Shown here: in pieces, positions 55,349 through 64,000 of the stretch
How the letters are laid out: the number at the start of each line of letters is the position of its first letter
How positions within the stretch are numbered: position 1 is the stretch's first letter
Assembly (NCBI RefSeq): GCF_029714325.1
Contig: NZ_CP121666.1
Coordinates: 3,906,001 to 3,970,000, forward strand
DNA length: 64,000 nt
DNA from: Bradyrhizobium sp. CB1717
GTDB taxonomy: Bacteria; Pseudomonadota; Alphaproteobacteria; Rhizobiales; Xanthobacteraceae
Direction of reading: 5' to 3'
Made by a program: the position numbers and the translations under genes
Notes under the pieces: model-generated
What the model was told of the DNA's origin: nothing
The model's input: the letters and a program-made list of their open reading frames with translations, nothing else
The model's database searches: none

Positions 55349-55942
55349 TTATTTCAGTGCATCGCCGCGCGCGATGATGGCGAAGCGGTCGGATAGCTCG
55401 GCGAGCGCAACCTCGTGGATGGTCCGGGCGTCCAGCGTGCCGCCGCGGCCGTCCGGCAGGTCGCGCGTGGCGCATGCGTCGGCGTCGATCGTCGTGCGAA
55501 ACCCGAGGTCGAGCGCGGCGCGCCCCGTGGAGCTGACGCACATATGCGTCATGAAGCCGGCCAGCACGATGTTCTTCCTGTCGGTTGCGGCAAGGTTCGC
55601 CCGCAAATCAGTGCCGGCGAACGCATTCGGCAGCTCCTTCTCGATCACCAGCTCGCCGGCACGGGGGCTCAGCTCGGCGACGATGGCGCCGCGCTCAGCG
55701 CCGCGATCGAACAGGCTGCCGGCCTTGCCGCGATGGGCAATATGGATGATCGCGGCTCCGCTCTCGCGAGCCCGCGCCAGCAGCGCCGCCGCCCGCGCGA
55801 TCGCGGATCTCGCGTCGGGCAAGGCGAGAGGACCTTCGAGATATTCGTTCTGGATATCGATCAGCACCAGCGCGGCGTCGGCAAGACGCGGCGGGTTGAG
55901 ATCGGCGCCGGCGAGCTGCAGCAGGGTCTTTGCGGTCGTCAT
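55349..55942 (-). CDS. Cysteine hydrolase (isochorismatase family)
   Basis: The 197-residue protein has the isochorismatase-like fold with ALVLIDIQNEY (catalytic Asp), IEKELPNAF (Lys) and AGFMTHMCVSSTGRAALDLG (Cys). Nicotinamidase- and biuret-hydrolase-like enzymes have this triad; the substrate is unknown. ATG at 55942 gives the typical length; longer frames reach through the intergenic region. It is the first gene of a three-gene unit (hydrolase, GST, SDR) divergent from a LysR gene. Confidence 0.92.
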   Translation of the reverse strand: MTTAKTLLQLAGADLNPPRLADAALVLIDIQNEYLEGPLALPDARSAIARAAALLARARESGAAIIHIAHRGKAGSLFDRGAERGAIVAELSPRAGELVIEKELPNAFAGTDLRANLAATDRKNIVLAGFMTHMCVSSTGRAALDLGFRTTIDADACATRDLPDGRGGTLDARTIHEVALAELSDRFAIIARGDALK

Positions 55943-56001
55943 GGTCTTGGCAATCTCCGGGGCAAAAAGGCTGAACAAACATAGCCCCGGCAACGCCTGC
56001 C

Positions 56002-56042
56002 GATATGCAGGGATATTGCAGCGGGTGGCTGCGATATTGCAG
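56002..56042. promoter_or_regulatory. Three GATAT(T)GCAG repeats, probable LysR binding region
   Basis: GATATGCAG (56002-56010), GATATTGCAG (56012-56021) and GATATTGCAG (56033-56042) lie in the 129-base gap between the divergent hydrolase and LysR genes. The last two are 21 bases apart, about two helical turns. A tandem LysR-type site is likely. Confidence 0.5.
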
Positions 56043-56071
56043 GCTCCCCCCGATCGGTATAACCTCACACG

Positions 56072-56905
56072 ATGAATTGGGACGATCTGCGCATCATCGC
56101 TGCCGTCAGGGACGAGGGCACCTATGCGGGCGCCAGCGCGCGGCTGCGCATCGACGAGACGACGGTCGGGCGCAGGCTGTCGCGCATCGAGCGTGCGCTC
56201 GGTCTGCGTCTGTTCGAGGCCGCCGACGGCGTCCGCAGGCCGACGCGGAGTTGCGAGGCGGTGCTGGCGCATGTCGAGGCGATGGCCGCGCATGCCGCCG
56301 AGATCGGTCGCCTCAGTGAGAGCCTGGAAGGCCCGGTGGGACGCCTGCGCATCGCCTCCACCAACACGGTCGCCGAGGAAGTGCTGTCGCCGCGCGCGAG
56401 CGACTTCCTGCGTGCCAATCCCGGCCTGACGCTGCAATTCCTCACCTCGAGCGAGAACGTCAAATTCTCGCGCTGGGAGGCCGATCTCGCCATCCGCCTG
56501 CGCAAACCCGACAAGGGCGACTTCGCGATCTCAAAGCTCGGCGATATCCGGATCTATTATTTCGAGCCTGTGACGACCGAGGGCGAGCCGATGCTGTGTG
56601 CCTATCCGGACGAGCTCGGGGCCATTCCCGAGATGCAATTCCTGCGCACGAAGAAAGCCCGCGCGCGCTGCGTCACCGACAACGTTCGCGTCATCCGCAA
56701 CCTGATCCGCGCGCATCAGGCCGCCGGCGTGTTGCCCGAGTATGTTTGCGCGGACCTGCTCGGCGATCGCCGCCTGCGCGCCACGCTGCTGCAGAAGCGC
56801 CGCGATGTCTGGCTGCTGGTGCAAAACCATCTCAAGCGCGACGCTGCAACGCGTGTGACCATCGACTGGGTGAGGGCGTGTTTCCAGGAGATGTCGCGCA
56901 GTTGA
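56072..56905 (+). CDS. LysR-family transcriptional regulator
   Basis: The 277-residue regulator has an N-terminal winged helix (WDDLRIIAAVRDEGTYAGAS, LRIDETTVGRRLSRIERALG) and a substrate-binding domain (about 85-277). It is slightly shorter than most LysR proteins (about 300). Divergent placement from the hydrolase-GST-SDR unit suggests it controls that unit, perhaps with the hydrolase substrate as ligand. ATG at 56072. Confidence 0.93.
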   Translation: MNWDDLRIIAAVRDEGTYAGASARLRIDETTVGRRLSRIERALGLRLFEAADGVRRPTRSCEAVLAHVEAMAAHAAEIGRLSESLEGPVGRLRIASTNTVAEEVLSPRASDFLRANPGLTLQFLTSSENVKFSRWEADLAIRLRKPDKGDFAISKLGDIRIYYFEPVTTEGEPMLCAYPDELGAIPEMQFLRTKKARARCVTDNVRVIRNLIRAHQAAGVLPEYVCADLLGDRRLRATLLQKRRDVWLLVQNHLKRDAATRVTIDWVRACFQEMSRS

Positions 56906-57000
56906 GGCGATGTCTCGCTGTGATCGTCGCGTCACAGCGCGCAAGCTGCGACGAAAAATCTTGAACGAGCCCCTTGCAACCCGAACGTGCCTGGTCTATT

Positions 57001-57062
57001 AGCGCCGTCCTTCGCTAGGCCATGTGTCCGGGCTCGTTGAGATCCCGGCTGGCGCGAGCCGG
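57001..57062. other. Structured noncoding segment
   Basis: Three potential hairpins follow one another: AGCG...CGCT (57001-57016), CCGGG-CTCGTTGAGAT-CCCGG (57028-57048) and CTGGC-GCGA-GCCGG (57049-57062). The last two resemble an anticodon arm and a long variable arm of a class II tRNA, but no T-arm follows. It leads into two tRNA-like sequences. Confidence 0.35.
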
Positions 57063-57097
57063 TCTCCGGTTTCGTGTTCCGCCGAATGAAGGACAAA

Positions 57098-57170
57098 GCA
57101 GGACGTAGCTCATGGAGAGCGTCGGGCTGAACACCCGAAGGCATCGGTTCGATTCCGGTCTCTTGCCCCA
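57098..57170 (+). other. tRNA-like sequence with Phe (GAA) anticodon, abnormal
   Basis: The 73-base segment folds as a cloverleaf: acceptor GCAGGAC/CTCTTGC (six of seven pairs), D arm GCTC-ATGGA-GAGC, anticodon arm TCGGG-CTGAACA-CCCGA with GAA at the anticodon, T arm ATCGG-TTCGATT-CCGGT, and an encoded CCA at 57168-57170. Oddities are a five-base D loop, a GTA instead of TA linker before the D arm and a C-C mismatch at the base of the acceptor. It may be a pseudo-tRNA or a tRNA mimic; a working tRNA-Phe is unlikely. Confidence 0.45.
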
Positions 57171-57244
57171 CGAAGGATAGCTCAGTTGGGTAGAGCAGGT
57201 GACGTTAAAATCATCGGGTCGCGGGGTCGAATCCCGCTCCAAGC
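57171..57244 (+). other. tRNA-like sequence related to tRNA-Lys/Asn, degenerate
   Basis: One base after the first tRNA-like end comes CGAAGGA-TA-GCTC...GAGC with a normal nine-base D loop, an anticodon stem GGTGA/TCATC enclosing an eight-base loop CGTTAAAA, a GGGTC variable loop and a T arm GCGGG-GTCGAAT-CCCGC. The anticodon loop has one base too many, the T loop begins G instead of T, only three acceptor pairs form, and no CCA follows. The body is close to an alphaproteobacterial tRNA-Lys. Confidence 0.45.
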
Positions 57245-57577
57245 GCTCCGTTTCAGCCTGAAAAGCTGATTCCTCTGAAGGGGACCGGACGCGCGCTTCA
57301 GTCGCAGTCCGGCCGTTTTGCCGCAAGGCTTTCCGTCCGAACCTAGACACTGTGAGACCGGCTTTGCGCCGCGGGTAGATACCGCTTGCGCTGATGCCGG
57401 GTGGCTCCGCATGGCCGCGCGACACACCTCGCGCGATCGCGCGCGTGCGCCCGTCGTCATGCAAGCTCAAGCCCCGGTCCGCCGATGTCATGGGAAGCGT
57501 CGTCCGTGTCCTCAAATCCTTTGCTAACGAAACCTGTCGTCCGGCATCCGGCCGGGCGCAAATGATGGAGGCGTGCC
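57245..57577. other. Intergenic region before slipin gene
   Basis: About 330 bases without a convincing gene. Short inverted parts occur (GTCCGGCCGTTTTGCCGC near 57309, CCGGCATCCGGCCGG near 57541) but no terminator or promoter is clear. The slipin ribosome site ATGGAGGCG closes it. Confidence 0.4.
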
Positions 57578-58741
57578 ATGACGTCTGAGAAGACTTGGCA
57601 TTTGCTGATGCTGAACGTGACGGTGAAGGATGGCGAGCGTGCGTTGCTGACGCGCAACGGGCAGCTCGTGCGCGTGCTCGCGCCCGGCAAGCACCGGCTG
57701 TTCGATCCCCTGCACGAGTTGAAGGCCGAGGTGCTCGACGTGGTCCGCAGCGAATTTTCCGCGGAGCGCTACGCGGTGCTGAAGGCCGCGCGGCCCGATC
57801 TGGCCGCCGAGCTGTTCGAGGCGGTCGAGACCAGGGCGGACGAGATCGCCATCGTCAGCCTCGACGGCCGGCCCGTGCATCTGATGACGCCCTGGCAAGT
57901 GCGCGTCTACTGGAAGATCGCAACGCGCATCGATGTCGAGCGCATCGATGTGTCCGCCGATCCCAAGGTCAGCGCGCGGCATCTGGCCATGATCGAGCGC
58001 AACCGCTCGGCCGTGACGTCGGAGACGGTGGTCGAGAACCACGAGGCGGGCCTGCTCTATGTCGAGGGCCGGCTCACCGAGCGGCTCGCGCCCGGCCGGC
58101 ACGCCTTCTGGACCGTCGGCCGCAAGATCGAGGTGAAGCGCCTCGACCTGCGGCCCCAGGCGGTCGAGATCACCGCGCAGGAGATGCTGACCAAGGATCG
58201 CATCGCGCTGCGGGTGACGCTGACGGCGTTCCGTAAGGTGGTCGATCCCGAGCGGACGGTCGCGACCGTGCCCGACGTGGATGCGTGGCTGTACCGCCTG
58301 GTGCAGTTCGCGATCCGCGAAGCGGTCGCGGGCCGGACGCTGGACGAGGTGCTGTCTGCGAAGGCGGCGCTGGATGCGGAGCTGCGCGACTATGTGCGCG
58401 CACGCGTCGCGGAGTCTGGCGTGGAGGTGACCGAGCTCGGCGTCAAGGACGTGATCCTGCCCGGCGAGATCCGGGAGCTGGTGAACAAGGTGGTGGAGGC
58501 GGAGCGGGTCGCGAAGGCGAACCTGATCCGCCGGCAGGAGGAGACCGCGGCGACGCGTTCGCTCCTCAACACCGCCCGCCTGATGGAGGAGAACCCCCTG
58601 CTGCTGCGGCTCAAGGAGCTGGAGTCGCTGGAGCGGCTGGTCGAGAAGGTCGGCCGCATCGACCTCCATGCCGGCGACGGCCAGGGCCTCGATGCCCTCT
58701 TGACCCGGCTCGTGCGCCTGAAGGCGCCCGAGAGCGCTTGA
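57578..58741 (+). CDS. Slipin/SPFH (band 7) domain protein
   Basis: The 387-residue protein has an SPFH domain (about 145-310) with EVKRLDLRPQAVEI, DRIALRVTLTAFRKVVDPER and LGVKDVILPGEIRELVNKVV typical of slipins. The N-terminal 140 residues carry a second copy of the leading motif: LLTRNGQLVRVLAPGKHRLF at residue 23 resembles LLYVEGRLTERLAPGRHAFW at about 155. There is no N-terminal membrane hairpin, so membrane contact may be peripheral. A GGAGG site precedes the ATG. Slipins scaffold membrane microdomains; no NfeD partner is adjacent. Confidence 0.88.
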   Translation: MTSEKTWHLLMLNVTVKDGERALLTRNGQLVRVLAPGKHRLFDPLHELKAEVLDVVRSEFSAERYAVLKAARPDLAAELFEAVETRADEIAIVSLDGRPVHLMTPWQVRVYWKIATRIDVERIDVSADPKVSARHLAMIERNRSAVTSETVVENHEAGLLYVEGRLTERLAPGRHAFWTVGRKIEVKRLDLRPQAVEITAQEMLTKDRIALRVTLTAFRKVVDPERTVATVPDVDAWLYRLVQFAIREAVAGRTLDEVLSAKAALDAELRDYVRARVAESGVEVTELGVKDVILPGEIRELVNKVVEAERVAKANLIRRQEETAATRSLLNTARLMEENPLLLRLKELESLERLVEKVGRIDLHAGDGQGLDALLTRLVRLKAPESA

Positions 58742-58745
58742 AACA

Positions 58746-58771
58746 GAAGGGCCGCCCACGGGCGGCCCTTC
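58746..58771 (+). terminator. Hairpin after slipin gene
   Basis: GAAGGGCCGCC-CACG-GGCGGCCCTTC forms an 11-pair stem six bases after the stop. There is no T tract, so it may be a weak terminator or a stabilising 3' end. Confidence 0.55.
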
Positions 58772-58905
58772 ACATCTAATGTTGTCGTTGCCCTGCGGTG
58801 AACGCGATCCGCGCAACGCGCGACCAATTGGAGTTCGCTGGGGATTGCCCGCGCGCGCAGGTTGCGTAATCTCGGCACGACTATGGTCTTGATCAGGGAA
58901 GGCGC

Positions 58906-59652
58906 ATGACTGTGCTTCAGGAAACGATCCGCCCCGCGGCGCGATCCAGCGACTGGAAGGCGATCGTCGTCCTGATCCTGCTGATCCCGGTGCTGTGGTC
59001 GCCGCCGTTCCTGGTTCGCTTCTTCCTCTACCAGCCGTTCAACATCCCGTCCGGCTCGATGACGCCGACCCTGGTCGTCGGCGACTACGTGTTCGCCGCC
59101 AAATATGCCTACGGTTATGGCCGCTATTCCTTTCCCTTCGCGCCGTCCTGGGTCTCGGGCCGCTTCCTTGCCGCCGACCCCGAATACGGCGACATCGTCG
59201 TGTTTCGCACGCCGAAGGACATCTCGGTCGATTACGTCAAGCGCGTGGTTGGCCTGCCCGGCGACCGCGTGCAGATGCGGGGAGGGCAGCTCTTCCTCAA
59301 CGACAAGCCGGTGACGCGCGTAGCGCTGAAGGAGGTGTTCGCCGGTGCCGCCTGCGGAGGCGATGATGATGCGAGGGCCAAGCGCTGGCGCGAGACGCTG
59401 CCGAACGGCGCGAGCTATGTGACCTACGATTGCGTCGACAATGGCTTCCTCGACAGCACCAGCGTCTACGCCGTGCCGCCAGGTCATTTCTTCGTGCTCG
59501 GCGACAACCGCGACAACTCCACCGACAGCCGCATGATGTCGGCGTTCGGCTTCGTGCCGATGGACAACCTCGTCGGCAAGGTGACGCGGATCTTCTGGTC
59601 GCTCGACGAAAACGGCGATCCGCACATGGAGCGGCTTGGGAAGGTGGAGTGA
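58906..59652 (+). CDS. lepB: Signal peptidase I
   Basis: The 248-residue enzyme removes signal peptides from exported proteins. One transmembrane helix (about 18-42) precedes the catalytic Ser51 in IPSGSMTPTL; the general base Lys113 is in YVKRVVGLPGD; GDNRDNSTDSR is the conserved box E. A long insert (about 125-175) lies between boxes D and E. Unlike in E. coli, it is not next to lepA or rnc. The ATG at 58906 has an AGGGAAGG site. Confidence 0.95.
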   Translation: MTVLQETIRPAARSSDWKAIVVLILLIPVLWSPPFLVRFFLYQPFNIPSGSMTPTLVVGDYVFAAKYAYGYGRYSFPFAPSWVSGRFLAADPEYGDIVVFRTPKDISVDYVKRVVGLPGDRVQMRGGQLFLNDKPVTRVALKEVFAGAACGGDDDARAKRWRETLPNGASYVTYDCVDNGFLDSTSVYAVPPGHFFVLGDNRDNSTDSRMMSAFGFVPMDNLVGKVTRIFWSLDENGDPHMERLGKVE

Positions 59653-59688
59653 GGGGGGCGTCATTCCGGGGCACCTCTCGGGCACCTT

Positions 59689-59779
59689 CGTAGCCCGGAT
59701 GGAGCGCAGCGAAATCCGGGAAGACTGCCTGCGATGGACGCACTGTCCCGGATTGCGCTGCGCTCCATCCGGGCTACGA
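59689..59779. repeat. CGTAGCCCGGATGGAGCG repeat
   Basis: CGTAGCCCGGATGGAGCGCA opens and GCGCTCCATCCGGGCTACG closes the element, a long inverted repeat around GGAAGACTGCC. It belongs to another common Bradyrhizobium intergenic family. It lies between lepB and groEL, which are convergent. Confidence 0.75.
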
Positions 59780-59800
59780 GGCCACTGCTTCTGCATTCCC

Positions 59801-59834
59801 CCAGACAAAAACCCCGGCATCGCTGCCGGGGTTT
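59801..59834 (-). terminator. Intrinsic terminator of groESL
   Basis: AAACCCCGGCA-TCGC-TGCCGGGGTTT (59809-59834 region) is followed on the minus strand by TTTTGTCT, 31 bases after the groEL stop. Its strength fits a highly expressed operon. Confidence 0.9.
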
Positions 59835-59864
59835 CGCATTTCGTAGATTGCCTGAAAGGCTGGA

Positions 59865-61553
<1,689 letters not shown>

Positions 61554-61868
61554 TTAGGCCGCCTTCTTCTTGGAAGCGGGGACGTCGAGGACGCCCATGA
61601 TGTCGCTTTCCTTCATGATCAAGAGATCGACGCCGTCGATCTTGACCTCGGTGCCGGACCACTTGCCGAACAGCACGCGGTCGCCGACCTTCAGGTCGAT
61701 CGGGATCAGCTTGCCGGCTTCGTCGCGGCCACCGGGGCCAACGGCGACGACTTCACCCTGGGAGGGCTTTTCCTTGGCAGTGTCGGGAATGATGATGCCG
61801 CCAGCGGTCTTCTCTTCTGCGTCGATGCGCTTGACCACGACGCGGTCGTGAAGCGGACGGAATTTCAT
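61554..61868 (-). CDS. groES: 10-kDa co-chaperonin GroES
   Basis: The 104-residue co-chaperonin starts [20 protein letters not shown] and has the mobile loop [18 protein letters not shown] and the roof/dome motif [18 protein letters not shown]. Its heptamer caps the GroEL ring. AGGAGG precedes ATG 61868. A housekeeping-type promoter and a CIRCE repressor site are readable upstream, so heat-shock control by HrcA is expected. Confidence 0.98.
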   Translation of the reverse strand: MKFRPLHDRVVVKRIDAEEKTAGGIIIPDTAKEKPSQGEVVAVGPGGRDEAGKLIPIDLKVGDRVLFGKWSGTEVKIDGVDLLIMKESDIMGVLDVPASKKKAA

Positions 61869-61911
61869 GCAGTCCTCCTAAGTAGTTGCACGATATGGGA
61901 ATTTTTTGGCG

Positions 61912-61938
61912 TTAGCAGTCTGTGCCCGCGAGTGCTAG
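61912..61938 (-). promoter_or_regulatory. CIRCE element (HrcA operator) of groESL
   Basis: Read on the minus strand, CTAGCACTC-N9-GACTGCTAA differs from the CIRCE consensus TTAGCACTC-N9-GAGTGCTAA at two positions in the left arm and one in the right. The nine-base spacing is exact and it lies 44 bases upstream of groES, between promoter and gene. Confidence 0.9.
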
Positions 61939-61951
61939 CACAGGCGAGGCT

Positions 61952-61980
61952 GAAATAGGACAGGAATTTTGCGGGGGCAA
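61952..61980 (-). promoter_or_regulatory. Predicted sigma-70-type promoter of groESL
   Basis: On the minus strand TTGCCC (61975-61980) and TATTTC (61952-61957) are 17 bases apart and sit directly upstream of the CIRCE element, the standard arrangement for HrcA-repressed groE promoters. Confidence 0.6.
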
Positions 61981-62269
61981 GGGCTTCTAGCAGAAAAATC
62001 GGCACCTGGAAGCGCGGACTGCCAGAATCTCTTTTCCATCGTTAACCAGCCTTGGAGGCCTCTTCGAGGCTCCGTGGGAGGCCGTATTAGCACGGGGTCG
62101 TATCTGCTGCTAACGCATTGAATTTCAACAGCTTGTTAAACTTTTGGGCTTGAGATGGGTTGTCAGTTTGCGTCACATTTCTCTCATGTGAGCGCATCTC
62201 CACCGGGTGGCTCGTAAGCAGCGTACCGGAAAGCCGCCCCCTGAATGCGCTCCTGCAAAGGAGGTTGGC
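61981..62269. other. Intergenic region between groES promoter and usg
   Basis: No gene is supported. The stretch is relatively AT-rich and holds GGAGGCCTCTTCGAGGCTCC (62054-62073, imperfect hairpin) and TCACAT-TTCTCTC-ATGTGA (62174-62192). The last could be an operator for usg. The usg ribosome site lies at 62258-62264. Confidence 0.4.
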
Positions 62270-62557
62270 ATGGGACTGCGGGTTGGGGGCGTTTCCGAAG
62301 ACTTCCGGAAACAGATGCTGGGCTACGGGCTGACGACGGCACAAATTCTCTACCGGATGCCGGATCATCCCTCGCTGCTCCAGACCTATGTCTGGCAGAA
62401 CTACGACATGTTTCCGAAATTTCCGGCGCTGACCGACTTCCTGGCCTTCTGGCAGGAAAAGCTCGACGGTCCGCTGTTCTCGGTGACCGTCGCGCATTCC
62501 AAGCTGATCAAGCCCGCCGAGTTGCGCGCCGTCGACGGCGTGTTCCGGCTGCATTGA
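62270..62557 (+). CDS. usg: Usg family protein
   Basis: The 95-residue protein belongs to the Usg family, found in rhizobia and once linked to the tryptophan operon. It has VSEDFRKQMLGYGLTTAQIL, MPDHPSLLQTYVWQNYDMFP and FLAFWQEKLDGPLFSVTVAH. A perfect AAAGGAGG site seven bases before ATG 62270 fixes the start; an earlier GTG frame is not needed. No enzymatic role is known. It stands alone, without trp genes nearby. Confidence 0.9.
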   Translation: MGLRVGGVSEDFRKQMLGYGLTTAQILYRMPDHPSLLQTYVWQNYDMFPKFPALTDFLAFWQEKLDGPLFSVTVAHSKLIKPAELRAVDGVFRLH

Positions 62558-62572
62558 TTTAAGGCGCGGTCT

Positions 62573-62670
62573 CGTAGGGTGGGCAAAGGCGCGCGCCTGC
62601 GCGCCGTGCCCACCATCTCTCCACGATCGCACCCGGCATGGTGGGCACGCTTCGCTTTGCCCATCCTACG
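62573..62670. repeat. CGTAGGGTGGGCAAAG repeat
   Basis: Opens CGTAGGGTGGGCAAAGGCGC and closes CTTTGCCCATCCTACG. It is a shorter relative of the element at 30917-31043, with the same internal GTGCCCACCATCTCT and GTGGGCACGCTTC. It sits between convergent genes. Confidence 0.8.
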
Positions 62671-62731
62671 ATATCTCGGCTGGAGCTGCGTCGGGCGAAC
62701 GCGCTATCTCCGTGGTTGCCCGAGGCAGAGA

Positions 62732-64000
62732 TCAGGCGCCGCTGCTGCAATAGCGCTTCCACATCGCGCGATAGGCCTCGTCCACCGCTTGCGCGTAGGC
62801 GACCGGGTTGCAGGCGGCCGCAGCCCGGACTTGTCCGGGCAGTTCGCTGCGCAACTTGTCGAGATCGCCGATCTCAGCCGCACGGCTCACCGCGATGTCG
62901 ACATAGGCCTCCTCGCTATCCGTCACCCAGTCCGGCAGGCCGAGCGCGGTGAGAATGGAGCCGGCGGCACGGCTGGGCAGACTGTTCCCGAGCTTCGCCA
63001 CCACGGGCACGCCCATCTGCAAGGCTTCCAACGTGCTGACACCGCCATTCTGCGGGAACGGGTCGAGGGCGATATCGACGCGATTGAACGCTGCCAGATG
63101 ATCGACCCGCAAGGTGGTGCCGAGCAGTTCGACGCGTTCGGCCGGAACGCCGCAAGCTGCAAGCCGTGCCAGCAGATTGTCGCGGACCAGTTGATCGTCC
63201 AGCGCAACATCCTTGATCAGCAGCCGGGATCCCGGCACCCGCTCGAGAATCCTTGACCAGGCCTGCGCGGCCTGGTCCGAAATCTTGCTGATGCGATTGA
63301 AGACACCGAATGTGATGAAGCCGTTCGAGATCGCCGGCGTTGACGTCCTCGCAAGCTCCATTGGCAGCGGCTCCAGTGTCACGAAGCACGGCAGGTCGAC
63401 GACGGTTTCCGCAAACAGATGCCGGACCGGGGCAGGAATCGCGACCGGGTCCGAGAACAGATAATCGATCGTCGGCAGCCCGGTGCCGGTGCCATGCCCC
63501 CAGCCATGGGCCTGGATCGGCGCCGGCTTGCGCGCAAACACGCTGAGGCGGTTTCCTTTGGTGTGGCCGGACAGGTCGATCAGGATATCGACGCCATCGG
63601 CGCGGATCTGATCGGCGAGGCGATCGTCGCTCCATTGCGAGGCGTCGCGCCAGCGATCGGCGATCTTTTGAAATTCGGCGGTCGCCGGATCCACTTTCGA
63701 CGAACAAGAGTAGCACACGACCTCGAACTGTGCCCGGTCGTGGTATTGCAGGACCGGCTTGAATATGAACGCGGCCGAATGCGCGTTGAAGTCCGACGAG
63801 ACGTAGCCGAGCACCAGAGGGCGATCCGGATCGCGGCTGTTGTCGTACGGTCCCGCCACTTCTGAAGCGAACGTCGTGCCGATCCGCTCCCACCAGAGCT
63901 GCCGCGCTTGCTGATGCTGCTCAACGCTGGCATCCGCCACGAAATCGAGCGTGAATATCTTGTTGGAGATCGCGCCCGGGAAGTTAGGCTCGATCTCGAG
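62732..64000 (-). CDS. SPINDLY-type O-linked N-acetylglucosamine transferase, N-terminus beyond right edge
   Basis: The visible 422 residues are the C-terminal GT41 catalytic part. The frame stays open from 63940 (a GTG) to the edge and reads EIEPNFPGAISNKIFTLDFV there, which fits the family, so the gene is cut and not started at 63940. Motifs are LVLGYVSSDFNAHSAAF, DILIDLSGHTKGNRL, AHGWGHGTGTG, and FGVFNRISKIS with DPFPQNGGVSTLEAL. TPR repeats usually precede this domain. It may glycosylate proteins such as flagellin or be part of surface-polysaccharide systems. The stop at 62732 is certain. Confidence 0.9.
   Translation of the reverse strand, partial: LEIEPNFPGAISNKIFTLDFVADASVEQHQQARQLWWERIGTTFASEVAGPYDNSRDPDRPLVLGYVSSDFNAHSAAFIFKPVLQYHDRAQFEVVCYSCSSKVDPATAEFQKIADRWRDASQWSDDRLADQIRADGVDILIDLSGHTKGNRLSVFARKPAPIQAHGWGHGTGTGLPTIDYLFSDPVAIPAPVRHLFAETVVDLPCFVTLEPLPMELARTSTPAISNGFITFGVFNRISKISDQAAQAWSRILERVPGSRLLIKDVALDDQLVRDNLLARLAACGVPAERVELLGTTLRVDHLAAFNRVDIALDPFPQNGGVSTLEALQMGVPVVAKLGNSLPSRAAGSILTALGLPDWVTDSEEAYVDIAVSRAAEIGDLDKLRSELPGQVRAAAACNPVAYAQAVDEAYRAMWKRYCSSGA

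Noticed and set aside
57098..57244. Attachment site of an integrated element
   Set aside because: Although tRNA-like sequences are typical integration targets, there is no integrase, no direct repeat that I can find and no change of base composition nearby.
57015..57515. Minus-strand open frame of 166 codons over the tRNA-like block
   Set aside because: It crosses RNA-like secondary structure, has no ribosome site and no protein-like composition.

Overview
The window is chromosomal DNA from a high-GC alphaproteobacterium, most likely Bradyrhizobium or a close relative in the Nitrobacteraceae. This is inferred from the coding style, the CIRCE-controlled groESL pair, a usg homologue, DUF2778 and DUF4189 proteins, and many dispersed palindromic repeats of the kind common in that genus. 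I see no transposase, integrase, phage gene or CRISPR array. About 70 genes are supported, packed in short operons, and one is cut at each edge.

Layout. 0-2.4 kb: a partial unknown gene and a NarL-type two-component pair. 2.6-7 kb: five tightly spaced genes (MotA/TolQ-like channel protein, two membrane-anchored unknowns, metallophosphoesterase, Ser/Thr kinase fused to a universal stress domain); this is the least familiar set in the window. 7-11.3 kb: small proteins, a PH-like membrane protein, ribulose-phosphate 3-epimerase, an EF-hand protein and a P1-family hydrolase. 11.3-14.8 kb: a hybrid histidine kinase with a divergent single-domain receiver. 14.8-20 kb: a complete branched-chain amino acid ABC importer (livHMGF plus livK). 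20-24 kb: a Gln/Pro repeat microprotein, then pcaB, pcaD and pcaC of the protocatechuate branch without pcaGH. 24-31 kb: a cox-type molybdenum hydroxylase locus (coxG, coxS, coxM, coxD, coxE, two XdhC parts, a molybdopterin-binding/MobA-like fusion) that lacks the catalytic coxL.

31-40 kb: small exported and cytosolic proteins, a zinc alcohol dehydrogenase behind a good FNR/FixK box, GFA, an SRPBCC/ArsR pair, a TetR-controlled HlyD/ABC-2 export operon and an adenylate cyclase. 40-44 kb: GntR, MFS transporter, Tat-exported amidohydrolase and PhzF, which look like one catabolic unit. 44-53.7 kb: DUF488/DUF72, small exported proteins, a GT2-GtrA fusion with a PMT-type glycosyltransferase, a FecR/CHASE2-cyclase pair and a DUF2778 protein. 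53.8-57 kb: SDR, GST, cysteine hydrolase and a divergent LysR. 57-57.3 kb: a structured noncoding block holding two abnormal tRNA-like sequences. 57.6-64 kb: slipin, signal peptidase I, groEL/groES, usg and a SPINDLY-type O-GlcNAc transferase running off the edge.

Control sites readable from sequence include a CIRCE element, a 22-bp TetR palindrome, paired ArsR palindromes, a GntR palindrome touching its own start codon, an orphan 18-bp palindrome before fecR and several intrinsic terminators, one of them with no gene in front of it. Functions are given from family knowledge and visible motifs; no database search was run.
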